Source of the DNA: Deltaproteobacteria bacterium | Lineage (GTDB): Bacteria; Desulfobacterota_D; UBA1144; Nemesobacterales; UBA2774 | Assembly: GCA_040223695.1 (NCBI GenBank) | Contig: JAVKFU010000006.1 | Span: 58,844-122,843 of the forward strand | Direction of reading: 5' to 3' | Length of the DNA stretch: 64,000 nucleotides | Shown: positions 18,726 through 26,905 of the stretch, in pieces | Layout: each line of letters begins with the position of its first letter | How positions within the stretch are numbered: position 1 is the stretch's first letter | Translations under genes and position numbers: made by a program | Notes under the pieces: model-generated | What the model was told of the DNA's origin: nothing | Database searches by the model: none | What the model saw: only the letters and a program-made list of their open reading frames with translations

Positions 18726-19526
18726 ATGACTTCGGTAATGATGCGGAAATTAAACGGCCTTCTCAGGACAGAGAACATAGGGAAGGTCATACATTACTAC
18801 GACGAGGCGGACTCTACCAACAGCGTTTTGGCAAAGCTGGCTGAAAACGGCGCTTCAGAAGGGACGGCCGTGATTGCCGATACGCAGACGCGCGGGAGGG
18901 GAAGGCTGGAGCGAAAGTGGATCTCGCCCCCAGGCGTAAATCTGTATATATCAATACTGCTTCGCCCGTCGATGCCCCCCGGTGAGTCGCCGCTGTTGAC
19001 CCTCCTCGCTTCGATTGCGCTAGTCGAGACCCTGAAGAAGACCGGGGTCGAAAAGCCTGTCATTAAATGGCCGAATGATGTGCAGATCGGCGGCAGGAAA
19101 GTAGCAGGGGTATTGACGGAGATGCGGTCGAAAGGCGAATCGGTCGATTTTGTCATATTGGGCATAGGGGTGAACATCAATATGACGAGGGCTCAAATAA
19201 ATTCCGAAATGAGGGAAGCGTCGAGGGTTGCGACCTCCGTAAAAGAAAACCTGGGAAAAGACATTGAGCGGGCAAAGTTCACCGCGGACATGCTGGCAGA
19301 GATAGAAATCTGGTATAAAAGCTTCGCCAGGCGCGGCAAGCCTTTCATATTGAAGGAATGGACCGATAGATGGGGAGGGCAAAACCGGAGGGTAAGGGTA
19401 CACACTGAGGACAAAAATACATATGAGGGAACGGCTGTGGGAATCGACGGGGACGGACACCTGCTGGTTAAAACGGATGAAGAGAACACGGTGAAGGTAA
19501 TTGCGGGGGATGTAACCGTAATTTAG
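18726..19526 (+). CDS. birA: Biotin--[acetyl-CoA-carboxylase] ligase
   Basis: A 266-residue cytosolic enzyme that activates biotin as biotinyl-AMP and attaches it to the carrier protein of acetyl-CoA carboxylase. The biotin-binding motif is in ADTQTRGRGRLERKW (residues ~50-64), with VIKWPNDVQIGGRKVAGVLTE (about 115-135) and GIGVNINM following. The C-terminal ~50 residues form the SH3-like domain of the family. There is no N-terminal helix-turn-helix, so this is the non-regulatory (class I) type and should not repress biotin genes. AGGGGA precedes the ATG at 18726 by nine bases, fixing the start. It stands alone on the plus strand. Confidence 0.93.
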   Translation: MTSVMMRKLNGLLRTENIGKVIHYYDEADSTNSVLAKLAENGASEGTAVIADTQTRGRGRLERKWISPPGVNLYISILLRPSMPPGESPLLTLLASIALVETLKKTGVEKPVIKWPNDVQIGGRKVAGVLTEMRSKGESVDFVILGIGVNINMTRAQINSEMREASRVATSVKENLGKDIERAKFTADMLAEIEIWYKSFARRGKPFILKEWTDRWGGQNRRVRVHTEDKNTYEGTAVGIDGDGHLLVKTDEENTVKVIAGDVTVI

Positions 19527-19549
19527 CTACAAGGTCGAGCCTATTAATC

Positions 19550-19873
19550 TCAAACGCATTTAGCCATCTCGTCCCTTATACTTTCCATGAGCCCTGTCCA
19601 CTCGCTTATCAGAGAAAAATCGTTCTGAGGAAGCGATTTTTTTATTTTAATCCCGTAAGCCGTGGGCTCCACCCTGCAGCTCTTATATTTTCCCTCTAGA
19701 ATCAGCGCGAATTTATAAAGAAACTTTACCGCTTCAGGGTCTTTACCCGCAAATTTTGAAACGAGCACGACTTCCTGATCGAACCCCTCGAATATAATAT
19801 TCCAGAGACTGGCGCTGGACTCCATGCCGAAGGTTAAACCGATCGAATCCGACCTGCGAGCTTCTTTATGCAT
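19550..19873 (-). CDS. Hypothetical protein, 107 residues
   Basis: A small cytosolic protein with no signal peptide or membrane segment. The middle (VVLVSKFAGKDPEAVKFLYKFALILEGKYKSCRVEPTAYG, shown here only in part as GKDPEAVKFLYKFA) alternates hydrophobic and charged residues as in a compact alpha-beta fold. Two cysteines lie in KSCRVEP and at the end (AKCV). I recognise no family. It is convergent with birA, 23 bases away, and lies downstream of the TPR-protein gene on the same strand with a ~140-base gap. The coding call rests on frame length, a clean ATG and ordinary codon use. Confidence 0.45.
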   Translation of the reverse strand: MHKEARRSDSIGLTFGMESSASLWNIIFEGFDQEVVLVSKFAGKDPEAVKFLYKFALILEGKYKSCRVEPTAYGIKIKKSLPQNDFSLISEWTGLMESIRDEMAKCV

Positions 19874-20013
19874 ATCTCAAACCGGCAAATCCTATAACCA
19901 ATTGAGCATCGTATTCCGTGGCGGATAAAAAACTGTCCCGCTATTTACAGGAGAGATTATCAGCCGGGACCTGACGCCGAGCCTACAATCCCGGACAGAG
20001 CCCCGCGTCCGGC

Positions 20014-21027
20014 CTACTGGCTCCCTCCTCCCAGAGCCGACAATCTTTGCTTGGCTGTTTCGACATAACCAGCGTACTCCCCCTGCTCGACCGATAAGTC
20101 GAGGAACTTTTTATAATATATAATAGCCTGCTGAGGATTATTCGATCCTTCATAACCCTGGGCCATAAAGAAGTATGTGTCGGGATAATTCGGATTTAGG
20201 GAGATGGCCTTTTTCTGTCTCTCAATATTCTCGTTGTATTTATTCAGGTAAAAGTATGTGATTCCGAGATTCATGTGGGCGGGCGCGTAATTCGGATTAA
20301 GCTCGATAGCCTTCTGATATTCGGCGATAGCGGCGTTATACTGTCCCTGGGTTCTGAGCGCTGTGCCGATGTAGTTATGAATCTGCGCGGAAGGAGCGAT
20401 TTCCGAGGCCTCTTTGTAAAGCTGAGCCGCCTGCCCGTAGGCCCTCTTCTTGAAGAAAAGGGCTGTTCCCAAACCAATGTAGGCGGGAATGTAAGTCCGG
20501 TTAAGCTCAAGCACTTTTCTTATTTCCGGGGAATCTGGGTTTTCGCCGAGGGCCGACCACAAAACATAAAGAGCCTCGGCGTTATTCGGGTCTTCGGCCA
20601 GAACCTTCCTGGCCTCGAGTACCGCTTCCTTTTCACGGCTCAGATGAAGATAGCTGTAAGCCAGAGCGACTTGAGTTTCTTTGAGGTTGGGTCCGAGCTG
20701 AAGAGCCTTCACCATATTGGCATAAGAATCATTATAATACTTTTCGTAATCTTCCTTTACGTTATACCTGTACCAGCCCATAAAAGAATATACCTCCGCA
20801 AGACCCGCGTAAGCGGGCGCGTAATTCGGGTCGGCGCTGACAGCCTGGTTGTAGAGCGATATAGCCTTTTCAAAACCCTCCGGCGTAAACTTGAGAAACG
20901 CCTGCCTTCCCTCTTTGTAATAACCGGCCGCGCCCGATTCATTCTGAGCGGCGGCACCACTGCTAATTAACCCTGATGTTCCTACAAACAAACACAACAA
21001 TATGAGACTAAATTTCAGATTTCTCAT
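20014..21027 (-). CDS. Exported TPR-repeat protein
   Basis: A 337-residue protein with a signal peptide (MRNLKFSLILLCLFVGTSGL, cleavage after AAA or AAQ near residue 27). The ATG at 21027 is chosen because GGGAGGAAG precedes it closely. The mature part is about seven tetratricopeptide repeats, shown by recurring xxNPNYAPAHxNLG-type units such as ADPNYAPAYAGLAEVY, EIAPSAQIHNYIGTAL and LNPNYAPAHMNLGITY. TPR arrays bind other proteins; here the location is periplasmic or outer-membrane. It lies 46 bases downstream of a lipoprotein gene on the same strand, so the two may share a transcript and a complex. No specific role is evident. Confidence 0.82.
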   Translation of the reverse strand: MRNLKFSLILLCLFVGTSGLISSGAAAQNESGAAGYYKEGRQAFLKFTPEGFEKAISLYNQAVSADPNYAPAYAGLAEVYSFMGWYRYNVKEDYEKYYNDSYANMVKALQLGPNLKETQVALAYSYLHLSREKEAVLEARKVLAEDPNNAEALYVLWSALGENPDSPEIRKVLELNRTYIPAYIGLGTALFFKKRAYGQAAQLYKEASEIAPSAQIHNYIGTALRTQGQYNAAIAEYQKAIELNPNYAPAHMNLGITYFYLNKYNENIERQKKAISLNPNYPDTYFFMAQGYEGSNNPQQAIIYYKKFLDLSVEQGEYAGYVETAKQRLSALGGGSQ

Positions 21028-21073
21028 CACTTCCTCCCTATTGAATTTGAACCATGAAAGGATAAATATAATT

Positions 21074-21604
21074 TTAGTAACCTTCAATTATATATTTTAC
21101 AATCTCTTCCGCCAGGCTCTGGTAAATGTCCTTGGCCATAAAACCCATAGAGCTAAAACCGCTTACCTCACCCGTGGATATCTCATCCCCGGTAGCTTTG
21201 TTGACCAAAGCCAGTTTGAGGGCGATCGAAACCTCCCCGAATTTAAGCCCCCCGCCTTCAAATGTGATGTCGGAACTCGGCCTGTACTCGCTTATCTCGC
21301 CGAGCAGCACGAGAGTATCCTCCGCAGGAATATTTTCAATCTCCCCGTACTTTACCTCTTTGAACTTGTTCCTGGACGCAAGGAGCTCGGCCGCCTGGTC
21401 GGGCACCTTGGTGAGAGCCTCCTTGGGGAAATCCTCAATCTGCGTTTCGAATGTCTCGAACTGAATAGCCTGGAACTCTTTCAGCTTGGTCTTTGTCGGA
21501 GTGAAGTAGGATGTAGTTTTAACGTTCGTACACCCCGTGATAAGTACGGAGCCTGCAATAACGAGAATAAGAAAAATCAAAGATACACAATATTGTCTGC
21601 GCAT
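21074..21604 (-). CDS. Lipoprotein of unknown function
   Basis: A 176-residue lipoprotein with signal and lipobox SVLITGC (Cys25), so membrane attached after cleavage. The mature part reads like the DUF4410-type lipoproteins: an opening segment YFTPTKTKLKEFQAIQFETFE, a middle ELLASRNKFKEV with a predicted Rossmann-like alternation, and a C-terminal FGEVSIALKLALVNKATGDEISTGEVSG. AGGAGG precedes the ATG. It is divergent from the pilin gene, sharing a 339-base intergenic region that holds the pilin sigma-54 promoter, and precedes the TPR-protein gene. Function unknown; the neighbouring TPR protein is the likeliest partner. Confidence 0.68.
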   Translation of the reverse strand: MRRQYCVSLIFLILVIAGSVLITGCTNVKTTSYFTPTKTKLKEFQAIQFETFETQIEDFPKEALTKVPDQAAELLASRNKFKEVKYGEIENIPAEDTLVLLGEISEYRPSSDITFEGGGLKFGEVSIALKLALVNKATGDEISTGEVSGFSSMGFMAKDIYQSLAEEIVKYIIEGY

Positions 21605-21729
21605 GTTTTTAACCGCCTCCTGAATGAATGAGTATTATAAAATATCATACTTCGGTGATTTGATAAACATTAAATCCTTAAAACACGCAATACATCCTTT
21701 CTAAAAAATTTTATATTTCTAAAATTAAT

Positions 21730-21767
21730 TGTCATACAATGTCATTGATGTGACATTTTTTGTCACA
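21730..21767. promoter_or_regulatory. Phased TGTCA array, candidate activator binding sites for the pilin promoter
   Basis: Four TGTCA/TGACA half-sites begin at 21730, 21740, 21751 (reverse orientation) and 21761, spaced 10-11 bases, that is once per helical turn. The last two form TGTGACA-N5-TGTCACA. The array lies about 120-155 bases upstream of the sigma-54 -24 element, the usual place for an enhancer-binding activator. PilR sites in Pseudomonas contain a TGTC core, which makes a PilR-like protein the first candidate; no such gene is in this window. A CRP/FNR-like dimer is an alternative because of the TGTGA/TCACA ends. Confidence 0.5.
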
Positions 21768-21884
21768 CATACTCAATTCCGGCAACCTTCAGGATGCCTT
21801 ATATTGAGAGCAGGATTCTATGAAATTGCAAAATATTCAGTCTTTTCATTCGGTTACAAATACAAGCGTAAAATCACTACAATA

Positions 21885-21900
21885 TGGCACGTGTTTTGCA
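21885..21900 (+). promoter_or_regulatory. Sigma-54 (-24/-12) promoter of the first pilin gene
   Basis: TGGCACG-N4-TTGCA matches the RpoN consensus at every conserved position, with the GG and GC the right distance apart. The pilin ATG is 43 bases beyond, leaving a ~30-base leader with a strong ribosome site (AGGAGG). Sigma-54 control requires an ATP-driven activator bound upstream, and the phased TGTCA array fits that need. Sigma-54 control of pilA with the PilS/PilR pair is known in pseudomonads, myxobacteria and Geobacter. Confidence 0.85.
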
Positions 21901-21943
21901 TTTAATTTAATACGAAACTCAAAATTCATGAGGAGGTTTTAAT

Positions 21944-22525
21944 ATGTTAAGAAATTTGAATAAATCAAGAAAAGGCGAGAAAGGTTTTACCCTGATCGAG
22001 CTTTTAGTCGTAGCGGCGATCATAGGTATCCTGCTGGCTATCGCAATACCTAACCTGATTAAGGCAAGAATTTCAGCCAACGAGGCAAACGCGAGAAAGG
22101 CCATGCAGACCCTGAGGGACGCCGAAGGCGAGTATTTCGAGCAGGACCTGAATGATGACGGCGAGAGAAACTATACGGGCAACATAGCTACTCTGCGTGA
22201 CCCTGAAGGTACCGGCAATGAAGAGGACGCCCTGATAGACAGCAGCTTTACCGGCGCTGACGCAGGCGATGCTGCGGGTACCGCTGCTTGTGCAGACTCA
22301 AAGGCAGGATACTGCGTGGGCTGGGACGCAGCCACCGTCGGAGCGGCCGCGGACAACCTCGACGACTTCGGATGGGAAGCCTCGATGACAAGTTTTCGTA
22401 AAACAGGCAGAAAAGACTTCTCGGTTTACGGGGACGGCGTTATAAGGTGTACGGTAACAGGAGCGTCGGCCTCCGGCGATCCCGGCACCTTTAATTCCGA
22501 CCGTACTACCGGCGCCTGTGACTAG
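21944..22525 (+). CDS. Type IV pilin (major pilin candidate)
   Basis: A 193-residue prepilin. A short basic leader ends in EKG, followed by FTLIELLVVAAIIGILLAIA, so prepilin peptidase should cut before Phe15 and Glu5 of the mature chain is present. The next helix is PNLIKARISANEANARKAM. The globular part has DLNDDGERN (a Dx[DN]xDGxx[DN] calcium-loop pattern) and four cysteines in two groups (ACADSKAGYC and RC...AC), suggesting two disulfides. It is driven by the sigma-54 promoter and closed by a strong terminator, so it is a separate transcript. The dedicated promoter and strong ribosome site suggest the major pilin. A close paralogue follows. Confidence 0.9.
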   Translation: MLRNLNKSRKGEKGFTLIELLVVAAIIGILLAIAIPNLIKARISANEANARKAMQTLRDAEGEYFEQDLNDDGERNYTGNIATLRDPEGTGNEEDALIDSSFTGADAGDAAGTAACADSKAGYCVGWDAATVGAAADNLDDFGWEASMTSFRKTGRKDFSVYGDGVIRCTVTGASASGDPGTFNSDRTTGACD

Positions 22526-22565
22526 TAAATAATATCAGTAGCTAGCTTAGAATAGACCATTTACT

Positions 22566-22593
22566 AAAACGGCGGGCTTAAACCCGCCGTTTT
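22566..22593 (+). terminator. Rho-independent terminator after the first pilin gene
   Basis: AAAACGGCGGG, a 6-base loop, CCCGCCGTTTT: an 11-base perfect stem ending in T residues, 40 bases after the pilin stop. It should separate the highly expressed pilin from the second pilin and transporter genes. Confidence 0.87.
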
Positions 22594-22726
22594 AACTTTA
22601 TTATCAAGTAAAATAATATTTGATCAAATTTTCCATAAAAAAATACTTAGGCTACTCAGCGCGGTTATTTGGAATCTTCGGCACGCTCATCGTATTTAAG
22701 GATTATAATTAAGCAGGTGTGTACTG

Positions 22727-23323
22727 ATGACGCAACTGGGCAAAATAAAGTTTCAGAACGGATTTACGCTGATCGAGCTGCTTGTGGTTGCGGCTATTAT
22801 AGGCATTCTGCTTGCGATAGCTGTCCCGAATCTTTTAAAAGCCCGTATCTCCGCCAATGAAGTGAATGCGCGAAAAGCCCTCCAAACCTTAAAGGACGCC
22901 GAGTATGAGTATTTTGAGCAGGACCTGGACGATGACGGCGAGAGGGATTTTACAAACCTGATAGGCTCTCTCGGCACTGCCGGAACCCTGCGGGACCCCT
23001 CGGGGACTAACGATCCGGAAGATGCCCTGATAGACATAACGTTTGAGACCGCCGTTATAAACGACGGCAGTCCCGCGAGCGCCGCAAGCTGCGCAGACCC
23101 CAAGGCCGGTTATTGCGTGGCGTGGAGCAGCGACGCCGAAAACGATGATCTGTCCCTCGTGGGAGACTTCGGGTGGGAGGCGTCCATGACAAACGCGAGG
23201 GTTAACGGGAGGAAGGATTTCTCGGCTTTCGCCGATAAAGTTATAAAATGCACCGTTACGACCCGGAATAAAGGGGAGAGCGGGGCGTTTGAATCCGGCC
23301 GCAACGACCCCGATTGCGAGTGA
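22727..23323 (+). CDS. Type IV pilin, second copy
   Basis: A 198-residue prepilin, paralogous to the gene just upstream. The leader ends in QNG before FTLIELLVVAAIIGILLAIA; the following helix differs from copy one at only a few positions. The globular part keeps the same layout: EYFEQDLDDDGERD (DxDxDGxxD calcium-loop pattern), then SCADPKAGYC, FGWEASMTNAR, GRKDFSAFADKVIKC and a final Cys in DPDCE. It has a weaker start region and no recognisable sigma-54 site; a CGGCACG in its leader lacks the TTGC partner. It may be a minor pilin or an alternative subunit. Confidence 0.88.
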   Translation: MTQLGKIKFQNGFTLIELLVVAAIIGILLAIAVPNLLKARISANEVNARKALQTLKDAEYEYFEQDLDDDGERDFTNLIGSLGTAGTLRDPSGTNDPEDALIDITFETAVINDGSPASAASCADPKAGYCVAWSSDAENDDLSLVGDFGWEASMTNARVNGRKDFSAFADKVIKCTVTTRNKGESGAFESGRNDPDCE

Positions 23324-23428
23324 CGGGTTTTTATTTCGAAAATTAGAATTATCAAGCTTGCAATCAACCCTATTAAACAATAAATATTGCCTCAAGGCAT
23401 CGATTAACATATATTTAGATGTCCTCTA

Positions 23429-24373
23429 ATGTCAGAAACAATGCTCCGCGTAAACGATCTGGTTAAAGACTACAAGACCGGCTTCCTGGGCAAAAAAACC
23501 CGCGTGCTGAAAAATGTCTCCTTCACGGTAAACGAGGGAGAAATATTCGGGTTCGTGGGACCGAACGGCGCGGGTAAAACCACTACCTTTAAATCGATAC
23601 TGGGTTTTGTTACGCCTACCGAGGGGGAAGTAGAGATGTCGGGCAGAAACCTCGGCCACGTCGAACTGAAGCGTAAAATCGGTTATCTGCCGGAAAACCC
23701 CTATTTTTACGACTACCTCACCGGGGAAGAGCTGCTCTTCTATATGGGAGAGCTTCACGGACTGAAGCGAAAAATCCTTAGAGAGAGGACTGAGGAGCTT
23801 CTCGAAAAAGTAAGAATGTCTCACGCAAAAGGCACCCAGATGAGAAAGTACTCAAAAGGGATGCTTCAGAGAATAGGAATAGCTCAGGCGCTCGTAAACG
23901 ACCCCGAATTCATAATTCTCGACGAACCGATGAGCGGGCTCGACCCCATTGGAAGGAGGGAAGTCAAAGACCTGATACTCGAAGAAAAACGCAAGGGGAA
24001 AACGATCCTCTTGAGCTCACACATGCTCTCGGACGTGGAGGCCCTCTGTGACAGGGTGGGAATTATCATGGGCGGCAGGGTGATAAAGATCGGCGACATA
24101 GGGGAGCTGCTTAAGGAAATAGATACGGATTACGAGATGCTCCTTGAGGGATCAGGCCAGGAGATAAAGGATAGCGTTAGAGGGTTGAGTGTCGAGCTCG
24201 AGAACAGGGCCGGATATACGGTGATTAAGTTCGATGAGGAAAATAAAAGAAAGGTCATTCAGGCGATTGCGCAGACGTCCGCTGAAATCGTTTCACTTCA
24301 CCCGCTAAGGAAATCCCTCGAAGGGCTTTTTGTGGAGGAAGCCAGAAAGGGAAAGGAAGGTGCGGAGCCGTAA
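23429..24373 (+). CDS. ABC transporter ATP-binding protein, PilH-like by context
   Basis: A 314-residue ATPase of the ABC-2 exporter group. Walker [10 protein letters not shown] is near 46-54, Q-loop replaced region GYLPENPYFYDYLTGEELL is typical of the CcmA/NatA-like class, signature KYSKGMLQRIG (Ser-Lys-Gly in place of SGG) and Walker B FIILDEPMSGLDP follow, with switch SSHMLSDVEALCD. It begins a three-gene set with the permease (34 bases on) and the anchored protein. In Myxococcus xanthus the pilin gene is followed by pilG, pilH and pilI, an ABC transporter needed for pili; the same neighbourhood here suggests an equivalent role, but motifs alone show only an exporter ATPase. Confidence 0.88.
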   Translation: MSETMLRVNDLVKDYKTGFLGKKTRVLKNVSFTVNEGEIFGFVGPNGAGKTTTFKSILGFVTPTEGEVEMSGRNLGHVELKRKIGYLPENPYFYDYLTGEELLFYMGELHGLKRKILRERTEELLEKVRMSHAKGTQMRKYSKGMLQRIGIAQALVNDPEFIILDEPMSGLDPIGRREVKDLILEEKRKGKTILLSSHMLSDVEALCDRVGIIMGGRVIKIGDIGELLKEIDTDYEMLLEGSGQEIKDSVRGLSVELENRAGYTVIKFDEENKRKVIQAIAQTSAEIVSLHPLRKSLEGLFVEEARKGKEGAEP

Positions 24374-24406
24374 TCCGGATTTCAGAGAATCAATAACTGA
24401 TGAACG

Positions 24407-25210
24407 ATGAGAAAAATATTAAGTGTGGCTCATAATACGTTTATAGAGGCGATCAGAGACAGGGTTCTCTACAGCCTCGTATTATTCGCGATACTTATGA
24501 TAGTGAGCTCGCTTGTCTTTGCCAGTATATCGGCAGAGCAATACAACAAGATTGTAAAGGATTTGGGACTCACAGCTATTTCCGTAATAGGCATTCTGAT
24601 TTCCGTATTTCTGGGAATCGGACTTGTCTATAAGGAAGTAGAGAAAAAAACCGTTTACAATATCTTTTCCAAACCGGTGAAGCGGTACGAATTCATACTC
24701 GGGAAATACCTGGGCCTCGGAATAACACTCTTCGTTATTACGCTCGGAATGGGGCTGATACTTTTTCTTATGGTCCTGTACATAGAGATAAGATACGAGG
24801 GTCTTATTAATTTCTATTACGGCGGACACTTTTACGCCGAGTTCTTTAACGCCGTATATTTTCAGTACCTGGAATTCCTCGTAATCATCGGGGTAGCGCT
24901 GGTTTTTTCGAGCTTCACCACGCCCGTGCTCAGCGCTCTTTTCACTTTTTTCGTCATAGCTATCGGACGCTTTTCAAGCGATATAAGGCTTTTTGCGGAA
25001 GAGATCAAACACCCGACGACCAAATTTCTCTCGGAGATCATATACCGAACAATACCTAATCTGGAGAAATTCGACGTGAGAAGCGAAGCGGTCTACGGAG
25101 GGACTATCGACCCGGAGTTAATCATATATACGACGGCTTACGCGGTTATATACACACTCACGCTCCTCATACTCTCCATAATTATATTCGAGAGGAAAGA
25201 GTTTAAATAA
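24407..25210 (+). CDS. ABC-2 type permease, PilI-like by context
   Basis: A 267-residue inner-membrane protein with six hydrophobic segments, including LYSLVLFAILMIVSSLVF near residue 25, ISVIGILISVFLGIGLVY, GITLFVITLGMGLILFLM and the last YAVIYTLTLLILSIIIF. EKKTVYNIFSKPVKRYEFILGKYLG is the conserved cytoplasmic loop of the ABC-2/NosY-like family. It should pair with the upstream ATPase. The next gene starts three bases after its stop. The link to pili is inferred from gene order only. Confidence 0.86.
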   Translation: MRKILSVAHNTFIEAIRDRVLYSLVLFAILMIVSSLVFASISAEQYNKIVKDLGLTAISVIGILISVFLGIGLVYKEVEKKTVYNIFSKPVKRYEFILGKYLGLGITLFVITLGMGLILFLMVLYIEIRYEGLINFYYGGHFYAEFFNAVYFQYLEFLVIIGVALVFSSFTTPVLSALFTFFVIAIGRFSSDIRLFAEEIKHPTTKFLSEIIYRTIPNLEKFDVRSEAVYGGTIDPELIIYTTAYAVIYTLTLLILSIIIFERKEFK

Positions 25211-25213
25211 CAA

Positions 25214-26290
25214 ATGGCCCGGAACAAGGATAAAACGTTAGTCCTGCTTGCAATATTAGTATTACTAATAATAGTCTCGGTCCCGTTTCAGATAAAAATC
25301 GACAACATGAGAGGGAAATTCCGGTCGGTGGAGGAGAGTCTCTATCTATCGTCCTCGACCCTGAAAAAGCTCTCGCTCGGCTACCACGAGCTGCTTGCGG
25401 ACATATACTGGCTGAGGGCGCTTCAGTACTTCGGCAGCAAGGACCTTGAGGAACAGGACCCGGAACTGCTCTATCACTACTTCGATATAATCACCGATCT
25501 TGATCCCGGGTTCGTTAACGCCTACAGATACGGGGGGACGTTTCTCGCCGAGCCGCCGCCTTTCGGTCTAGGTGAAACTCAAAAGGGAATAGAGCTGCTC
25601 GATAAGGGGAGATTAAATAATCCGTCGAATTATCGACTGCCTCTCGAAGAGGCGTTTATATATTATTTCTATCCGAAGGACTATGAAAAAGCGGCTGGTC
25701 TCTTTAGAGAAGCGTCCGAAAAACCCGGGGTATCCCCTTTAAGAAAGGCTTCCATAGCGGGAATGGCCGCGTCGGCTCACGCCAAGGGCGGAAACACGGA
25801 GCTTTCAACAAGGATTTGGGAGATAATTTATGAAACCAGTCCGAGCGAGGGGAGAAGGAATTTTGCTCTGGCGAAGCTGAAGGAGATCGATACAATGGCT
25901 ATGGAGAGCGAATTAACCGCCGGATTGAGAGAATACATAAAAACTTACGGAAAGCTCCCCTCTACAATCGATGAACTGGTCAATACAGGTTTTATCGAAG
26001 ACGGGATTCCCGAGTCTCCGGTGGGCGGCAAATTCATGATAGCCCCAAGGATAAAGGCGGTAAGGAATTCCGTTCTGGCGAAAGAGCAAATAAAACATGA
26101 CCTCGCCTTCCTTAACGCCAAATCGGTGAGGTTTATGAAGAGATACGGAGAGTACCCGAAAGATTTAAAGGAGCTTGAGGAGTATGTCGACTCCGAGACA
26201 ACCGGGGAGACTCCGGTTCATCCCCTGGGGGTGGAATACATATATAACCCGGAGACGGGAAAGGTGAAATCCGGAGTCGAGATTGATTAG
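25214..26290 (+). CDS. Membrane-anchored TPR-like protein, PilG-like by context
   Basis: A 358-residue protein with one N-terminal membrane segment (LVLLAILVLLIIVSVPF, about residues 9-25), and the rest probably periplasmic. Residues ~60-220 are helical and resemble degenerate TPRs (LADIYWLRALQYFG, DPGFVNAYRYGGTFL, KDYEKAAGLFREASEKPG). The C-terminal third has two short repeats, AGLREYIKTYGKLPSTIDEL and MKRYGEYPKDLKELEEY, as seen in pilus-system and pseudopilin-associated proteins. It starts three bases after the permease gene, so is part of that transporter operon. The position matches PilG of the myxobacterial pilGHI set, but I cannot show homology by eye. Confidence 0.66.
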   Translation: MARNKDKTLVLLAILVLLIIVSVPFQIKIDNMRGKFRSVEESLYLSSSTLKKLSLGYHELLADIYWLRALQYFGSKDLEEQDPELLYHYFDIITDLDPGFVNAYRYGGTFLAEPPPFGLGETQKGIELLDKGRLNNPSNYRLPLEEAFIYYFYPKDYEKAAGLFREASEKPGVSPLRKASIAGMAASAHAKGGNTELSTRIWEIIYETSPSEGRRNFALAKLKEIDTMAMESELTAGLREYIKTYGKLPSTIDELVNTGFIEDGIPESPVGGKFMIAPRIKAVRNSVLAKEQIKHDLAFLNAKSVRFMKRYGEYPKDLKELEEYVDSETTGETPVHPLGVEYIYNPETGKVKSGVEID

Positions 26291-26322
26291 ACGCCGGTTC
26301 CGCGCGGGATTGGGCTAATAAA

Positions 26323-26799
26323 TCAGGCTATATCCAGAACGACGAACTCCCTAACTCCTCCGGGGGCCTGTACCTCGACATCGTCGTCCACCCGTTTGCC
26401 TATGAGTGCCCTTCCTATCGGCGACGTGATCGAGATAAGGCCGTTCTCGGGCTCCGATTCATCGGGCCCCACCAGCTGATAACTCACGGTTTCGCCCGTT
26501 TCCAGATTCTCGAGCTTGACTTTTACCCCGAACGTTACCCTGTCCTTATCTTTTAACGACGCAGGGTCTATGATTTCCGCCCTTCCGATCTTGCTCTCAA
26601 GTTCCTGAATCCTGCCCTCGACGAAAGACTGCCTGTCCTTAGCCGTCTCATACTCGGCGTTCTCGGAAAGATCTCCAAGCGACCTGGCATATTCGATCAT
26701 TTTAATAACCGCGGGTCTTTCAACTGTTTTGAGCCTGCGCAGTTCTTCCTTGAGCTTCTTATACCCGTTGGGTGTCATCGGCACTCTGTCGGTTGACAT
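26323..26799 (-). CDS. greA: Transcription elongation factor GreA
   Basis: A 158-residue factor that enters the RNA polymerase secondary channel and triggers cleavage of backtracked RNA. The N-terminal coiled coil carries MTPNGYKKLKEELRRLK and the acidic tip DLSENAEYETAKDRQ (Asp and Glu needed for cleavage, about residues 44-58). The C-terminal FKBP-like domain includes ISITSPIGRALIGK. Full length for the family. A strong ribosome site (AGGAGG) precedes the ATG. It follows carB after a ~105-base gap that includes an alternating A/T tract (26859-26876), so it may have its own promoter. Confidence 0.96.
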   Translation of the reverse strand: MSTDRVPMTPNGYKKLKEELRRLKTVERPAVIKMIEYARSLGDLSENAEYETAKDRQSFVEGRIQELESKIGRAEIIDPASLKDKDRVTFGVKVKLENLETGETVSYQLVGPDESEPENGLISITSPIGRALIGKRVDDDVEVQAPGGVREFVVLDIA

Positions 26800-26905
26800 G
26801 CAAATTTCCTCCTGCTATTGATAGGAAAGTAGTAAGATTGCTTAACTTGCCGAATAAATCATATATATATATATTAATTCTACCTGCAAATGCACTCTAC
26901 AGAAA

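Larger units (their letters stand above)
21605..21943. other. Divergent intergenic region of the pilin and lipoprotein genes
   Basis: An A+T-rich 339-base region. It holds the TGTCA array and the sigma-54 promoter listed separately. On the minus strand a TATAAT-like box near 21640 may serve the lipoprotein gene, but no good -35 partner is seen. No coding frame. Confidence 0.6.

Noticed and set aside
22684..22700. CGGCACG in the leader of the second pilin, a partial sigma-54 -24 element
   Set aside because: No TTGC at the required spacing and the first T of TGGCAC is replaced.
26859..26876. Alternating A/T run, considered as a tandem repeat or promoter element
   Set aside because: It is short and low-complexity between carB and greA; no -35 or paired structure supports a specific role.
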